Assembly (NCBI RefSeq): GCF_036173065.1
Contig: NZ_CP108041.1
Span: 1,488,001 to 1,552,000, forward strand
Length of the DNA: 64,000 nt
Source of the DNA: Rhodococcus sp. NBC_00297
Lineage (GTDB): Bacteria; Actinomycetota; Actinomycetes; Mycobacteriales; Mycobacteriaceae
Reading direction: 5' to 3'
Part shown: positions 9,252 to 18,939 of the stretch, in pieces
How positions within the stretch are numbered: position 1 is the first letter of the stretch
How the letters are laid out: each line of letters begins with the position of its first letter
Notes under the pieces: generated by a model
Databases searched by the model: none
What the model saw: the letters and a program-made list of their open reading frames with translations, nothing else
What the model was told of the DNA's origin: nothing
Made by a program: the position numbers and the translations under genes

Positions 9252-10565
9252 TCAACAGCCGTCGTTGCCGAGGACTGCGAGGTCGACGACTTCTGCCATG
9301 CGCGCGTAACCCGCCGCGTTCGGGTGGAGATTGTCGACACCCGCGTATCTCGCATCGAGGATGTCGGTGTTCGACGGGTCACGGAGCGCAGCATCGAAAT
9401 CGACGATGGTGTCTGCGGGAGAGGAGTGGCGAATCCATTCATTGAGCCGGAGTCGTGTGGCGTTCGCGAACGGGGCGGTGACACCGTCCGGGATCGCGTT
9501 GGAAGCCGGCAACAAGGTTCCCTGGTGCACTCGAATTCCTGCGGTTTGGAGTCGATCGATAGCCGTGACGTACGCCCCGACCAGTTCGTCGTAGGTCGCC
9601 CACGGGGGTATTCCAAGATCGTTGATGCCCTGCTGAAGGATGACATCAGAGACACCCGCGACCGCGATCGCGTCCTCGTCCAATCTCGACAGGCCGCTCC
9701 GCCCCGTCGGAGGCGCCAACGAATCAGCTGTCAGCTTCGACCCGGACACACCAGAATTCACCACGGACAGGGAGCGTCCGGAAGAGTCCACTCTGCGCTG
9801 CAGGAAGTCGGTGTACCTGAGATCGGTCCCCACTTCCGCTGCCGATTGCGGGACCGAGATCGGGCCCCCTGCGAGGAACCCGTCGGTGATCGAGTCCCCG
9901 TATGCGACGACTGCGGACGTTTCGCCCGTGGCCATGACATCCAGCCCTGACGCCAACACCCCCATCGTGGTGTTCAGAGTGAACGCATCACCGGTCAGAT
10001 CGTCGGACCTGTCGCCACTGTTCGGCGGGGTGTAGTAGGTGGTGTCGTTCGCTGTCCAGTGTCCGGTCGGGAACGTCGTCGCGTCGGGAAGGTAGGTGGT
10101 CACCAGAACCGGCTGGAACGAGCGCAATTCGAGTTCCACAGGATCGGAGACGACGTCCATCCCTGGTGGAATGGTCACGGTGGTAGCTCCGCCGAAGGTG
10201 AGGCCGGTGGGCTCGGTGGCGAGGGACGCGCCGACACCTTGCTCAGCGATGGACACCGTGCCGACCACCATGGGGCCCGCGCTGTACCGGTTCGTCAGGT
10301 GCACCCGCACGCGGTCACCGGCGAGATGTGGCGTGAGGACGGAACGAAGCGTCTGGTCGCGCACGAAGGACGTCGGACGAAGGGACGCGTCGACGATCGA
10401 CAATCCGTCGGACGGAGCCCACATCACGCTGTTGACCCAATGCTGTTCGCAGCCCCGGTTTTCGGACGCAGCATATGCATTCACTGGTACACCGGTGACG
10501 AGCAGAACGGAGACGCTTGCCGCCGCGAGAACACGGCCCGCGTGTCGAGATGAGAATCGGAACAT
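9252..10565 (-). CDS. secreted SGNH/GDSL-family esterase-lipase
   Basis: 437 residues from the ATG at 10565, chosen because it gives a standard signal peptide (RHAGRVLAAASVSVLLVTGV ending near AYA). The N-terminal 200 residues form a beta-rich domain. Block I, with the nucleophile, is AYGDSITDG (Ser225); a GINDLG block III-type segment follows; the C-terminal block V, DNLHPN, supplies the catalytic Asp-His pair. Family members hydrolyse ester bonds of lipids or polysaccharide acetyl groups outside the cell. A 16-residue in-frame upstream extension is Arg/Pro-rich and was not used. It stands alone, with no operon partner. Confidence 0.88.
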   Translation of the reverse strand: MFRFSSRHAGRVLAAASVSVLLVTGVPVNAYAASENRGCEQHWVNSVMWAPSDGLSIVDASLRPTSFVRDQTLRSVLTPHLAGDRVRVHLTNRYSAGPMVVGTVSIAEQGVGASLATEPTGLTFGGATTVTIPPGMDVVSDPVELELRSFQPVLVTTYLPDATTFPTGHWTANDTTYYTPPNSGDRSDDLTGDAFTLNTTMGVLASGLDVMATGETSAVVAYGDSITDGFLAGGPISVPQSAAEVGTDLRYTDFLQRRVDSSGRSLSVVNSGVSGSKLTADSLAPPTGRSGLSRLDEDAIAVAGVSDVILQQGINDLGIPPWATYDELVGAYVTAIDRLQTAGIRVHQGTLLPASNAIPDGVTAPFANATRLRLNEWIRHSSPADTIVDFDAALRDPSNTDILDARYAGVDNLHPNAAGYARMAEVVDLAVLGNDGC

Positions 10566-11228
10566 CCTGGTGTGCCTTTCGTTACTGGGACGGGCCCGCC
10601 CGCGTCGTGGCAACCCACGGCCGAATGGTCAGTCCGCCTGATGTTTTGGTTCAGATGATGGTGCCCACCTCGGACCACAGCGGTGTCCAGGGCGCGCCCT
10701 GCCACCGCCGTGGTGGTCTCGACATGGTGCAAGCAACGGAGTTTTGCGGGCAGCGTGGCGCCACCTGGACGACACCGGAGTGAACCGGGACGTCAGGCGG
10801 CCGACCGACCGCTCTCTTCACGGATCATCTCCGCGGGTATCGACCGCCGAACCACCGAACGCGCGGAAGACGCCCGAGTCCGTCGGTCACTGCAGGCCAC
10901 GCTCGACAGTCACCAACAAACAACGCTGGAGACAACGGGGCTCGCTGTGCGCGTGCGTGGATGCCTCACTCACCACGCTCTGAGCGGGTGCTCCGGGCGC
11001 GCTTGCCCGCGATCAAGGTCCGCAGCGGATCTGATGACGGTCACATGGCACGCAAGTCTTCACCATCGAATCCCCCCCGAGGTTCGAAAACCCACCGACG
11101 TCACCCCCGGTGGAGCCTCGACCGCGTCGGCCGAGTGACCAAAATCTGACAGATACCGTCGACGGTGTCAAGTGCAAGGTGCGGAAGCCCCAGGGACGGG
11201 CGGCCGGATCCAACCGTCCCTGGACCTG
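10566..11228. other. 663-bp intergenic stretch, nothing identified
   Basis: Short frames here have no recognisable domain and codon use unlike the neighbouring genes. I see no tRNA, repeat or clear promoter. It separates the SGNH hydrolase from the Mce-type gene, whose 3' end lies at 11229. Confidence 0.5.
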
Positions 11229-12479
11229 TCACCGAACTGTGACGCCGAGCAGCGGGGCAAGTTGTTGCGCTATGGAATTCAGGTCCAGAGCACCGGGGTC
11301 GACCTTCGGCTTGTCGTCCCATGGTTGCGGCACAGCAGGATCGAGGTATGGGACGCTGCCCGCACCGCGCACGCCGGTGACCGACCCCCTCGGCGCTGCG
11401 CATCCCGCCGACAGGTCGATCGGGAAGTCCTGCGCGGTCTCGTCGAAGTTCGGATCGAGCGCACGTTCACGTTCGAGAATGCGCTGGGTTCCCTCGTACC
11501 CGACCGTGCACGGAGATGGGTTGTTCGTCTCCAGCACAAGACCGAAGTGAGTGGTCCCGTCGCCAGGACTCTGCGACTTCGCGCCCTCCGCCAGACCGGG
11601 GAGAAACTGCAGCAGTGGCCGCAACGCCCATATTCGCGGAGCGATCGACGACGTCGTCGTTGCGAGGTCGGACGCGACGGACGTGAGTGCCGGCCCGGCG
11701 GCCGTGACCAGCGCCCCGGTCTCGAGGGCGGCGTCGGTACCGGTGTCGATGATGCGACGTAGATCGCCGTCGTTCGATCGCAGCTGCGCAGTGATTTGAT
11801 CCAGTCCGGTGCTGAAGTCGATGATCGCAGAGGCGCGATCGCTCTGCGTGTCGAGGACGGTCCTGCCGTCTCGGACCAGCTCGACCGTCGCGGGCAGGGC
11901 CTCGAGCTGCGCCGCACTGAGGCCGTCGAGCGAGTCGACGAGCGTTTCCAGCTCGTCGCCCATGCCGTCGAAGCCGTCGCCCAGCTCGGTCACGACGGTT
12001 CTCAGGTCGTCGACGGGGATGCTACGAGCAAGCCCGTCGACGTTCGCAAGGAGGCTTTCCACCGGGATGGGGAGGGAGGTGCGGTCACGATCAATGACGG
12101 ATCCGTCGGCCAGATATGGGCCGGCGTCGGTGTTCGGCCGGAGATATATGTATTGCTCACCGATGGCCGAGCGCGCGGCGACGACGGCCGCGCTGGACGC
12201 GGAGATCGGCGGCGCGTCGTCGTCGATGAACACGTCGACGTCGACGCCGTCGTCCACCAGCCGCAGCGCGCCGACCCTCCCGACGGGAATGCCACGGGAG
12301 GTCACCTCGGCATTGGTGAAGATGCCGCCGGAGTCGGTGAGCTCCACGGTAACGGTGTACTGGCCGATGCCGAGCAGGGAGCCCATCCGGACGTATGACC
12401 CGCCCGCGACGGCGACCGCGACAGCCACCACCGCGAGGGCGCCAAGCTTGACGTACGTCGACCGGTCCGTGGCGCTCAT
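11229..12479 (-). CDS. orphan Mce/MlaD-family lipid-transfer protein
   Basis: 416 residues. One N-terminal membrane segment (LGALAVVAVAVAVAGGSYVR) is followed by an MCE domain (about residues 40-120) with SRGIPVGRVGALRL and SAIGEQYIYLRP, then a helical region and a Pro-rich C-terminus, the layout of MceE/F proteins. Mce proteins assemble as hexamers that move lipids through the cell envelope and normally come as six genes with two YrbE permeases. Here there is only one, and no YrbE. Its ATG overlaps the stop of a drug-efflux-type MFS gene by 4 bases, an unusual pairing. Confidence 0.85.
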   Translation of the reverse strand: MSATDRSTYVKLGALAVVAVAVAVAGGSYVRMGSLLGIGQYTVTVELTDSGGIFTNAEVTSRGIPVGRVGALRLVDDGVDVDVFIDDDAPPISASSAAVVAARSAIGEQYIYLRPNTDAGPYLADGSVIDRDRTSLPIPVESLLANVDGLARSIPVDDLRTVVTELGDGFDGMGDELETLVDSLDGLSAAQLEALPATVELVRDGRTVLDTQSDRASAIIDFSTGLDQITAQLRSNDGDLRRIIDTGTDAALETGALVTAAGPALTSVASDLATTTSSIAPRIWALRPLLQFLPGLAEGAKSQSPGDGTTHFGLVLETNNPSPCTVGYEGTQRILERERALDPNFDETAQDFPIDLSAGCAAPRGSVTGVRGAGSVPYLDPAVPQPWDDKPKVDPGALDLNSIAQQLAPLLGVTVR

Positions 12480-13937
12480 ACCGTCGTGACCTTGGCGCGA
12501 TGCGCCGCTCGATCGGGGGCCGTGCGGGGGCGCGACGGTAGGAAGATTGCCGCCACCACGGCGCCCACCGCGGTGACTCCGGCCGCCACGTACGAGCCGG
12601 CCGCGAGACCGTCGAGGAAAGCACTGTTCGCCGCGTCGGTGACCGACTGCGCCAGCCCGGAATCGCCCCCGGCGCGGATCTGCTCCGACACGACGACGGC
12701 CTGACCGACGGACTCGCCGGCGATATCGCGAACCTCGGACGGCAGCGCCTGGACGACGGCCGAATCACTCAGCGACGATACGTACAGTGACGCGTAGACA
12801 CTGCCGATGACGGCCACACCGAGCGTGCCGCCGACCTCCCTGGTCGCGTCGTTCATTCCGGGAACCGATGCCGGCCATCTCCGGTGTGACGGCACCCATG
12901 ATCGCCTCGGTCGCGGGGGCCGACGTCAAGCCCAGACCGAGGCCCAGAGGAATCATCTGCAGTGCGATCTCGAGGTACGAGGTGTACTCGCTCACGGTGG
13001 AGATCCAGAGGAATGCGCCGGAGAACAGGACGAGGCCGCCGGCGACCACCAGCTTGTTGCCGATCCGCAGCGCGAGCACCGTGCCCAGTACCGAGCCGAC
13101 GGCGATGGAGGCGGCCACGGGAATGAACTTCACTCCGGTGTCCAGCGGGCCGAATCCCCGCACCAGCTGGAAGTACTGCGAGATGAGGAAGATAAAGCCG
13201 AAGAGGGCGAAGTAGGCGAAGGTCACGGACGCGCTCGCCGCGGTGAAACGCATGTTCGCATACAGGCTCACGTCGATCATCAGATCGTCCTGGCGTCGCT
13301 CCCACAGCACCAGGCCGATGAACAGCGCGGCAGCGGTGGCGAATCCGACCAGGGTGGTGACGCTACTCCAGCCGTGTTCCGGTGCCTCGATGACCGTGAA
13401 CACGAGAATGCCCACAGCAAGAACCGAGAGCACCAGTCCCCCATGGTCGATGCGAGGGGTCGCCGGGTCTCGTGAGGTGGTGATCACCACGACCGAGACG
13501 AGAACGGCCACGGCCGCACCGACGGCGAGAGCGAGGAACACACTGCCCCACCAGAAGTGCTCGAGAAGCCACCCACCGAGGACCGGCCCGCACGCCACCC
13601 CGACACCGGTGGTCGCACCCCAGATGCCGATCGCGCGCGCCTTCTCGGCCCGCCCGGTGAAGACGTTCGACAGGATCGACAGCGTGGTCGGGTAGACGAA
13701 CGCCGCACCCAGGCCCATGACGCCCTGCCACGCGATCAGCTGCCCGGAGCTCTCCGCGAACGACGCACCGACGGCGCCGCCGCCGAAGACGGACAGTCCC
13801 AGGACGAGCGCACCCTTGCGTCCGTACCGGTCGCTGAGACTGCCGAAGGCGAGAACGAACGTGGCGAACAGGAGGTTGTACGCATCCACGATCCACTGCA
13901 ACGCCCAGCGGGATAATTGTCTGACCGTTCCTTGTGG
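12476..13937 (-). pseudogene. DHA2-type MFS transporter, 5'-truncated and frameshifted
   Basis: The 5' part reads LQWIVDAYNLLFATF with the loop motif GSLSDRYGRKG and continues through about eleven membrane segments. At about 12855 the frame changes: EMAGIG continues in the -1 register as GMNDATREVGGTLGVAVIGS, which fits one extra C in a CCC run. TM1 and the usual start codon are missing: upstream of codon LQW the frame meets a TAG at 13938-13940 and the DNA becomes another gene's fragment. Members export drugs or lipids with proton exchange. It overlaps the Mce gene (ATGA). A sequencing error could explain the frameshift but not the lost N-terminus. Confidence 0.8.
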
Positions 13938-14112
13938 CTATGGGTCGCATGCTGATGCGCGGGTTACCGGTCGGCGGCGCGTCGACCAGCTCGTACAGCG
14001 TCACGCCGTGGAGGCGTGAGAGCGGCAGCAGTTCCTCGATAGTCGGCCGGCGCAAGCCGGCCTCAAGGAGTACACACTCGACGCCGCCGTAGCGCTCTCG
14101 GCGGTCACCCAC
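13920..14112 (-). pseudogene. unidentified gene fragment fused to the MFS 5' end
   Basis: About 64 codons (context RRPTIEELLPLSRLHGVTLY) look coding, then the frame passes into the antisense register of the truncated MFS gene. The first part resembles the helical tail of a small HTH-type regulator, but I cannot assign a family. It marks the recombination junction that removed the N-terminus of the MFS transporter. Confidence 0.25.
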
Positions 14113-14175
14113 CCATCAGCCGCCTGTCACCGACCCGATGGCCGGGTACCGCTAAGCGCACAGTCTATTGTGTGA

Positions 14176-14186
14176 ACACGTCGTGT
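14176..14186. promoter_or_regulatory. palindrome ACACG-T-CGTGT, possible TetR operator
   Basis: A perfect 5+1+5 palindrome sits 38 bases before the TetR start, where an autoregulatory operator would be expected. No clear -10/-35 pair accompanies it. Assignment is by position only. Confidence 0.35.
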
Positions 14187-14223
14187 GTGCTCTTGCGCAC
14201 CATGGAGAACAAGAGGGGCCTTA

Positions 14224-14817
14224 ATGGCGAAAGTAACAAGCCTGCAGGAACAACAACGCGAATTTACGAGGTATCGCCTAGTCGATTCAGCATTCGAGCT
14301 GTTTCGCACTAAGGGCTACATCGCGACCACAGCGGAGGACATTGCATCGGCGGTGGGGTGTAGCCGCGCTACTTTTTACCTTCACTTTAAGAGTAAATCT
14401 GCTGTCCTCATTGAGTACTTGTCGCGGGTGTGGCCCTCGGTTGATGACGCAATGAACGAGTTCGCGACGGCAGTGGCCGAAGGAATGACGAAAGAGGACT
14501 TGCGTCGGCGGCTCGGTGACCAGCTTCGCGAGTGGCACTCTGTCGCCGGCGCACCGACGGCGCTCAGCGTCGCACGGATGACGGACCCGGACATCCGGCT
14601 ATGGTTCAACAGCAGAAGTGCCCGATCAGCCGAACTTGTGGCGGACGCGCTCTCAACCGCGCGAGGAGAACCACCCGAGGGCCACTTAGCGCGGATTACG
14701 CTACTCGGTGAAATGTCCTTCGCAGCAATGACCCTCGAAGAGGGCGAACGCAAATTTTCGGATAATGACGTCGTCGACTACTTGACAGACCTGTGGGCGA
14801 CACTGCTCATCACCTAA
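14224..14817 (+). CDS. TetR-family regulator (paralogue 1 of 3)
   Basis: 197 residues. The start at 14224 follows AGAGGGG; an upstream in-frame ATG would add a Cys/Trp-rich tail and was rejected. The HTH is at residues 15-60 (TTAEDIASAVGCSRATFYLHF). The ligand domain ends in a conserved VVDYLTDLWA tail shared with the copies at 42121 and 60977. Base composition is lower in GC than in the conjugation genes. The nearest possible targets are the amidase at 17303 and the MFS gene at 19881; the effector is unknown. Confidence 0.88.
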   Translation: MAKVTSLQEQQREFTRYRLVDSAFELFRTKGYIATTAEDIASAVGCSRATFYLHFKSKSAVLIEYLSRVWPSVDDAMNEFATAVAEGMTKEDLRRRLGDQLREWHSVAGAPTALSVARMTDPDIRLWFNSRSARSAELVADALSTARGEPPEGHLARITLLGEMSFAAMTLEEGERKFSDNDVVDYLTDLWATLLIT

Positions 14818-15235
14818 CTTCAAACCATCTTTAGTTTCCCCGAATACTGTAGCCTCGCGTGGCGCATCGAGAGGTGGGCCTGTCTCCTTGCGTGTGTAAA
14901 CCCACCAATTCGTTCGCGGCGATGTCGAGTTCACCAGCGGTGTTGATCGAGATCCTTACCAGCGACGCACCGTCAATTCCAGCGAGCGCTTTCGACAGGT
15001 ATCAGACAGTGCATCTTCCGGCGGACGAACGATCGGCCTCAGATTACACGGATTAGAGTATTCGCGCATCGCATTTTCTCCGGGCACCTATTGGGTAGAA
15101 GTGACGACGCACGCGTCTGGCCGCATGTGCTTACACTCGGACGGGGGCTCATCCGAAGTGATACATACATATGAGCGAGACATCTGCGTCGTTCGCGGAG
15201 GGTGTGCATCATCCAGTAGCACGCAGCTCCTCCAC
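14818..15235. other. 418-bp stretch without a gene
   Basis: It lies between the TetR stop and the whiB-like remnant. Frames are short and show no domain. It is probably decayed sequence of the same mosaic. Confidence 0.4.
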
Positions 15236-15409
15236 TCACCACGATGCTGCCCGGTAGTAGGCACGCCGCTGGCCCATCGACCTGCCGCCCCAAATGCCGT
15301 TGGTCTCGTGCACGGACAAAGCGGAGTCTAGGCATTCCCTGCGGACCGGGCATCGACTGCATATGCCCTTTGCCGGTGTCGGATCGAAAAGCTTTCCTCG
15401 GGCTACCCA
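15236..15409 (-). pseudogene. whiB-like gene, C-terminal fragment
   Basis: About 57 codons read LFDPTPAKGICSRCPVRREC followed by GIWGG and a basic RRAYYR tail. This is the C-terminal part of an actinobacterial WhiB regulator: three of the four Fe-S cysteines (CxxC and a third five residues later) and the G[IV]WGG turn. The first cysteine and the N-terminus are gone, because upstream the DNA becomes a paaX-like gene in another frame. WhiB proteins are iron-sulphur partners of the primary sigma factor. This copy cannot make a complete protein. Confidence 0.7.
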
Positions 15410-15785
15410 ATCCAAGCCATGTCAGCTTGGTGCGCAGCTGATGACGAAGTTTACGCCGAGACTCCGAAATGGACACGGAGAGCACAAGCCATCGGCCGTC
15501 CCAGGGTCGCCCGCTTCGCAGGAAGCTGTAGATGCGGTCGGCCCCCTGCTCCAACAGGGTTCGACCTAGTGGGGTCAGTGACCACAGCACTCGGCGCCCA
15601 CGGCGCGTTGACGTCAAGAAACCCTCGGCGGCGGTCCGGGTCAGCGCCTGGCGGGCCGACTTTCCCTCCACGCCGAGCGCTCCGAGGGCCTCGATGAAAG
15701 TTACAGTCCACACCGATTCCCCCCTCGGGTGAACGAATTCGCCGAGGACGTTCAACAGTTTTGAGCAAGCGCTGGCCGACCCCAC
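15396..15785 (-). pseudogene. PaaX-family regulator, N-terminal fragment
   Basis: About 130 codons match the N-terminal and middle domains of PaaX-type repressors: LLNVLGEFVHPRGESVWTVT, then SARQALTRTAAEGFLTSTRR (winged helix) and a helical segment ending LTWLGLGSP. After that point the homology stops and the DNA encodes the whiB fragment in another frame. PaaX-like proteins repress aryl-CoA catabolism genes, which fits the adjoining acyl-CoA ligase fragment. The 5' end abuts the ligase fragment on the opposite strand, so the original start may be lost. Confidence 0.7.
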
Positions 15786-16375
15786 CGGGGGCCGCTGGGT
15801 TTCGGCCTGGCACCACAGGGACCGCCGTTCCCGCGTACGACGTCGTCATTCGTGATGACAAGGGTCGTGACGTCCCTGCTGGACAGCCTGGATACCTTCA
15901 CGTCAATGGCGCCTCGATCGCGGTCGGCTACTTGCGGCGCCCAGAGGACGCTCGCCACGTATTCCGTGGCGACTGGCTGGTCATCGACGACACCTACGTG
16001 CGTGACGAGGACGGCTACCTCACCTGCTTAGGCCCAGAGTCTGACCTGCTCAGGGCAGGTGGAATTTGGGTCTCGCCCACGGAAGGGGAGTCACGCCTGC
16101 TCGAACACCCTGCAGTTGTTGAGGCGGCGGTGGTCGGCCGCAATGATGACGATTGGCTGGAAAAACCTGTCGCGGTCGTAGTCATTACTGCGGGCGCGAC
16201 CGTAAGCGGACCCGCCCTCATCATGTGGTGCCGAGGGAGCCTCGCACACTTCAAGGCGCCCCGCCAGGCGATCTTCACAGACGAACTACCTAAGACCCCA
16301 ACTCGAAAACTACAGCGGTTCAAGGTGCGGTCGCTGCTCGCCGCCACGTACTACGAAGAAGTATTTGATGCCTGA
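15785..16375 (+). pseudogene. AMP-forming acyl/aryl-CoA ligase, C-terminal fragment
   Basis: About 195 codons correspond to the last third of an ANL-superfamily ligase of the benzoate-CoA ligase type. They contain RPGTTGTAVPAYDV, GYLHVNG, then the hinge region GDWLVIDDTYVRDEDGYL, and end with TPTRKLQRFKVR, which has the C-terminal lysine used in adenylation. The ATP-binding SGTTGxPKG core and the N-terminal two-thirds are missing, replaced by the paaX fragment. It is not functional alone. Confidence 0.75.
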
Positions 16376-16667
16376 TGCGATCATTAGGCATTCGTGACCA
16401 CTGAACTACGAATGCTTGGCCGAGTCGAATTAGGAGGTTCCAGCAACAGGCGCCAGGCGGTGCACGAGGAAGTAACGTCATGACTACGCTATATCCGAAA
16501 CGGGCACCGCGCTCGGGCCTGTATCAGACGCCGTCTGGCGTCCAATTAGCCTCCAGTTCAAGTCGTCGGTGCCGCTTCACCGCTGACAAGGGGAAAGCGA
16601 GGCCTGACTTGGGGCGGCGGGTTGCTCGATGAGCCACAGCGCGGAAGAACACCGGACCGAGCCGGCC

Positions 16668-16754
16668 ACCTACACCGCCGCGGTCACCCTGAACGACGCG
16701 GCGTGTGAGTTAAAGGTCAGCGATCACCGGATCAACGGCGGCAGCCTGTCGCAG
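16668..16754 (+). pseudogene. fragment of the VirB8-like conjugation gene
   Basis: About 29 codons (TYTAAVTLNDAACELKVSDH) match the C-terminus of the VirB8-like protein encoded at 40220-40816 (TYTATITLNDAAGEWKVSDY) nearly residue for residue. Nothing else of that gene is present nearby. It is one of three dispersed scraps of the conjugation operon's right end. Confidence 0.65.
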
Positions 16755-17302
16755 CTGGTGGAAAGCATCGGGGCTCAGTACACGCCAACACGCTTCTTCG
16801 GTGATGCGCACGTCGGTTTCGCGTACGGCCCATTCGGTGCAAACACCGTCATGATCAACGGCAAGCCGCCCGCTCTTTGGCCGACGTTCCGGCTCAGGCC
16901 GAGAACTCCGCATCCGCACGGTCGAATTCGTCGACATAAACAGCGAGTCGTTCGATATTCAGGGGATGCGCACACAGCCAGCCAAGATTGCCAATGATAA
17001 CTCTGCACTCAAAAATAGCTCGTGTTCCAGGGATTTCTGGCTAGCGATCTCGAACCAACAACAACAAGCTTCCCGAGGTCGTTGCATCGGTCTACTGCCG
17101 AGGTCAACTTGCGTATTTCGCTTCAGGAAGTCGATTGAACGCGCTACCGCTGACTCTTGATCCACACTTGTGACTGTGCAAAGCCTCTGCAGAACAGCGG
17201 GTTACATTGCGCGCGACGAGAACGGGAGTGACGGCGCAAGCGCCGGGACCAAGCCCTGATGCCGATAGGGCGGGTTGACTACCCGATCGGCCTCTGCGTC
17301 GG
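16755..17302. other. 548-bp stretch without a gene
   Basis: No domain-bearing frame on either strand; several stops in all frames. It separates the VirB8-like fragment from the amidase gene. Confidence 0.4.
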
Positions 17303-18715
17303 TCAGCAGGCGACAGCGGGTCTCTCAGGACGGGGAAAGGCGTCGAGGAAACTCTTCGCCGCTCGGAAGAGCAAGTCCTCACGGCCCGGACGAGCTACCA
17401 GTTGCATACCCACGGGCAGACCGTCGATGAAACCGCACGGAACAGTCAGCGCGGGGAAACCCAGAAGATTGAACAATGCGGTGTGAGCGGCGTACGAGGT
17501 GAAGATGAGGTCTCGCCCTTGGAGCCCCCACTCCTCGAACGTCTTCGGCAGCAGCAGGGTGGTCGGGCTGGCGATGATGTCGTTGCTGTCAAAGACTCGC
17601 ATGGTCGTCGACCACAGGCGCTTGCGCTCCAGGGCGGCGGCCTCGTAGTCCGCCGCAGTCGCCTCCGGTACATCGACTACCGCCGTTTGCTCTTCCGGCT
17701 CGAGCCCGAGAGCGACGTCGTAGGCCGCATTACGTCCCTGGACCTCCTTGAGGTCGACAGGAAGGTCGGGTGACATCCTCTTCATTGCTCCCTGGAGTGC
17801 GAAAAAGGCTCCCAGCGAGTTTCCCCACACCTCCGTTGTGGTGTTCACCGCCGCGCCCAGAGATCTGAACTCGAAAGCTGACCTACGGGAAGCGGCAACG
17901 ACCGCTACGCTTTCTTCTCGGTGATAAATGCTCGACCATCCGAAGTCGTCGGTCCAGGCGATTCGCAGACCTGATACACCTTTGTCAAGCGCGGCGAGGT
18001 AGTCCCTCGGCTCGTCCTGAATGGAGAGGAAATCTCGGCCGTCCGGGCCGGCGATGGCCTGCGTGATAACGGCGGCATCGCGGGCGTCACGAGTGATCGG
18101 GCCAACACTTACGCCGAACAATAGGCCGGGCTTCTCGTAGTTGATGTGCGGGATCAACCCACGGGAAGGGTGCAATCCCAGTAGACCGTTCCACGCGGCA
18201 GGCAGCCGAGTCGATCCTGCGCCGTCTTGCGCAAGAGTGAAAGGCAACAGTCCGCCGGACACAGCCGCGGCGCTGCCCCTGCTGGAGTTCCCGGTGTCTC
18301 GATCAAGGTTCCATGGATTGCGGGGGCGATCCTCCGGCTTGAAGTAATACGAGTTGGTGGTGCCGACGACAATCGCACCAGCGGCGCGCAGTCTTTCGAC
18401 CACCAGGTCATCTGCGGAGCAACTTTCAGAGCCCCATGGAATTGACGGCATCCCCTTGACCCTCGTCATCTCCATCACAGCGAAAGGGACACCGTGCAAA
18501 GTTCCCAGGGTTTCTCCGTTCGCGACGTCGTCCTCAGCGCGCTTGGCCTGCTCCAATGCTCCAGCAGCGTCCAGATGTGCGAATGCGTGCAGCGTGGAGT
18601 CGAGTTTCTCGATACGATCGAGAAAATGTTGCGTCACTTCGATTGGAGACACCTCGCGCGCCGCGACAAGAGCGGCGATACGCCAGGCGGGTAGCCACGT
18701 CAAATCCTCAGTCAT
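17303..18715 (-). CDS. amidase-signature family protein with Met in place of catalytic Lys
   Basis: 470 residues; the start at 18715 gives the normal family N-terminus, although the frame stays open to 18889. The amidase-signature core is clear: LHGVPFAV followed by Met81 where the catalytic Lys is expected, NSSRGSAAA with cis-Ser145, and DGAGSTR with nucleophile Ser168. Family enzymes hydrolyse amides with a Ser-cisSer-Lys triad. The Lys-to-Met change is shared with the paralogue at 62733, so it is a subfamily trait rather than random damage. A strong promoter with a palindromic operator lies upstream. Confidence 0.85.
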   Translation of the reverse strand: MTEDLTWLPAWRIAALVAAREVSPIEVTQHFLDRIEKLDSTLHAFAHLDAAGALEQAKRAEDDVANGETLGTLHGVPFAVMEMTRVKGMPSIPWGSESCSADDLVVERLRAAGAIVVGTTNSYYFKPEDRPRNPWNLDRDTGNSSRGSAAAVSGGLLPFTLAQDGAGSTRLPAAWNGLLGLHPSRGLIPHINYEKPGLLFGVSVGPITRDARDAAVITQAIAGPDGRDFLSIQDEPRDYLAALDKGVSGLRIAWTDDFGWSSIYHREESVAVVAASRRSAFEFRSLGAAVNTTTEVWGNSLGAFFALQGAMKRMSPDLPVDLKEVQGRNAAYDVALGLEPEEQTAVVDVPEATAADYEAAALERKRLWSTTMRVFDSNDIIASPTTLLLPKTFEEWGLQGRDLIFTSYAAHTALFNLLGFPALTVPCGFIDGLPVGMQLVARPGREDLLFRAAKSFLDAFPRPERPAVAC

Positions 18716-18905
18716 GTTGCCTACTTCCCGTTGATGAATCGCAGGACGCAGCCACCGACCGCACACCGTACCGATTCTGGTGGCAGTGGGGTTCGTCTGC
18801 GTTGCGGCGGAGCCTTTCTCTAATTTCGACAGACGATGCTCGCCCAGACCGGATCTTGATAGTCGCTGGACCGCGTCTGCCACCGCCACCCTCTTGTGTG
18901 ACTGA

Positions 18906-18939
18906 TGTCATACTTACATGACACTAGACACATCGTCAA
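18906..18939 (-). promoter_or_regulatory. SigA-type promoter with overlapping palindromic operator
   Basis: On the minus strand TTGACG (18939-18934), a 17-base spacer and TAAGTA (18916-18911) form a good promoter directed at the amidase. The palindrome TGTCAT-6-ATGACA (18906-18923) covers the -10 box, an arrangement for repression. The implied leader before the amidase ATG is about 190 bases. A related TTGAC...GTCTAGT string precedes the second amidase. Confidence 0.6.
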
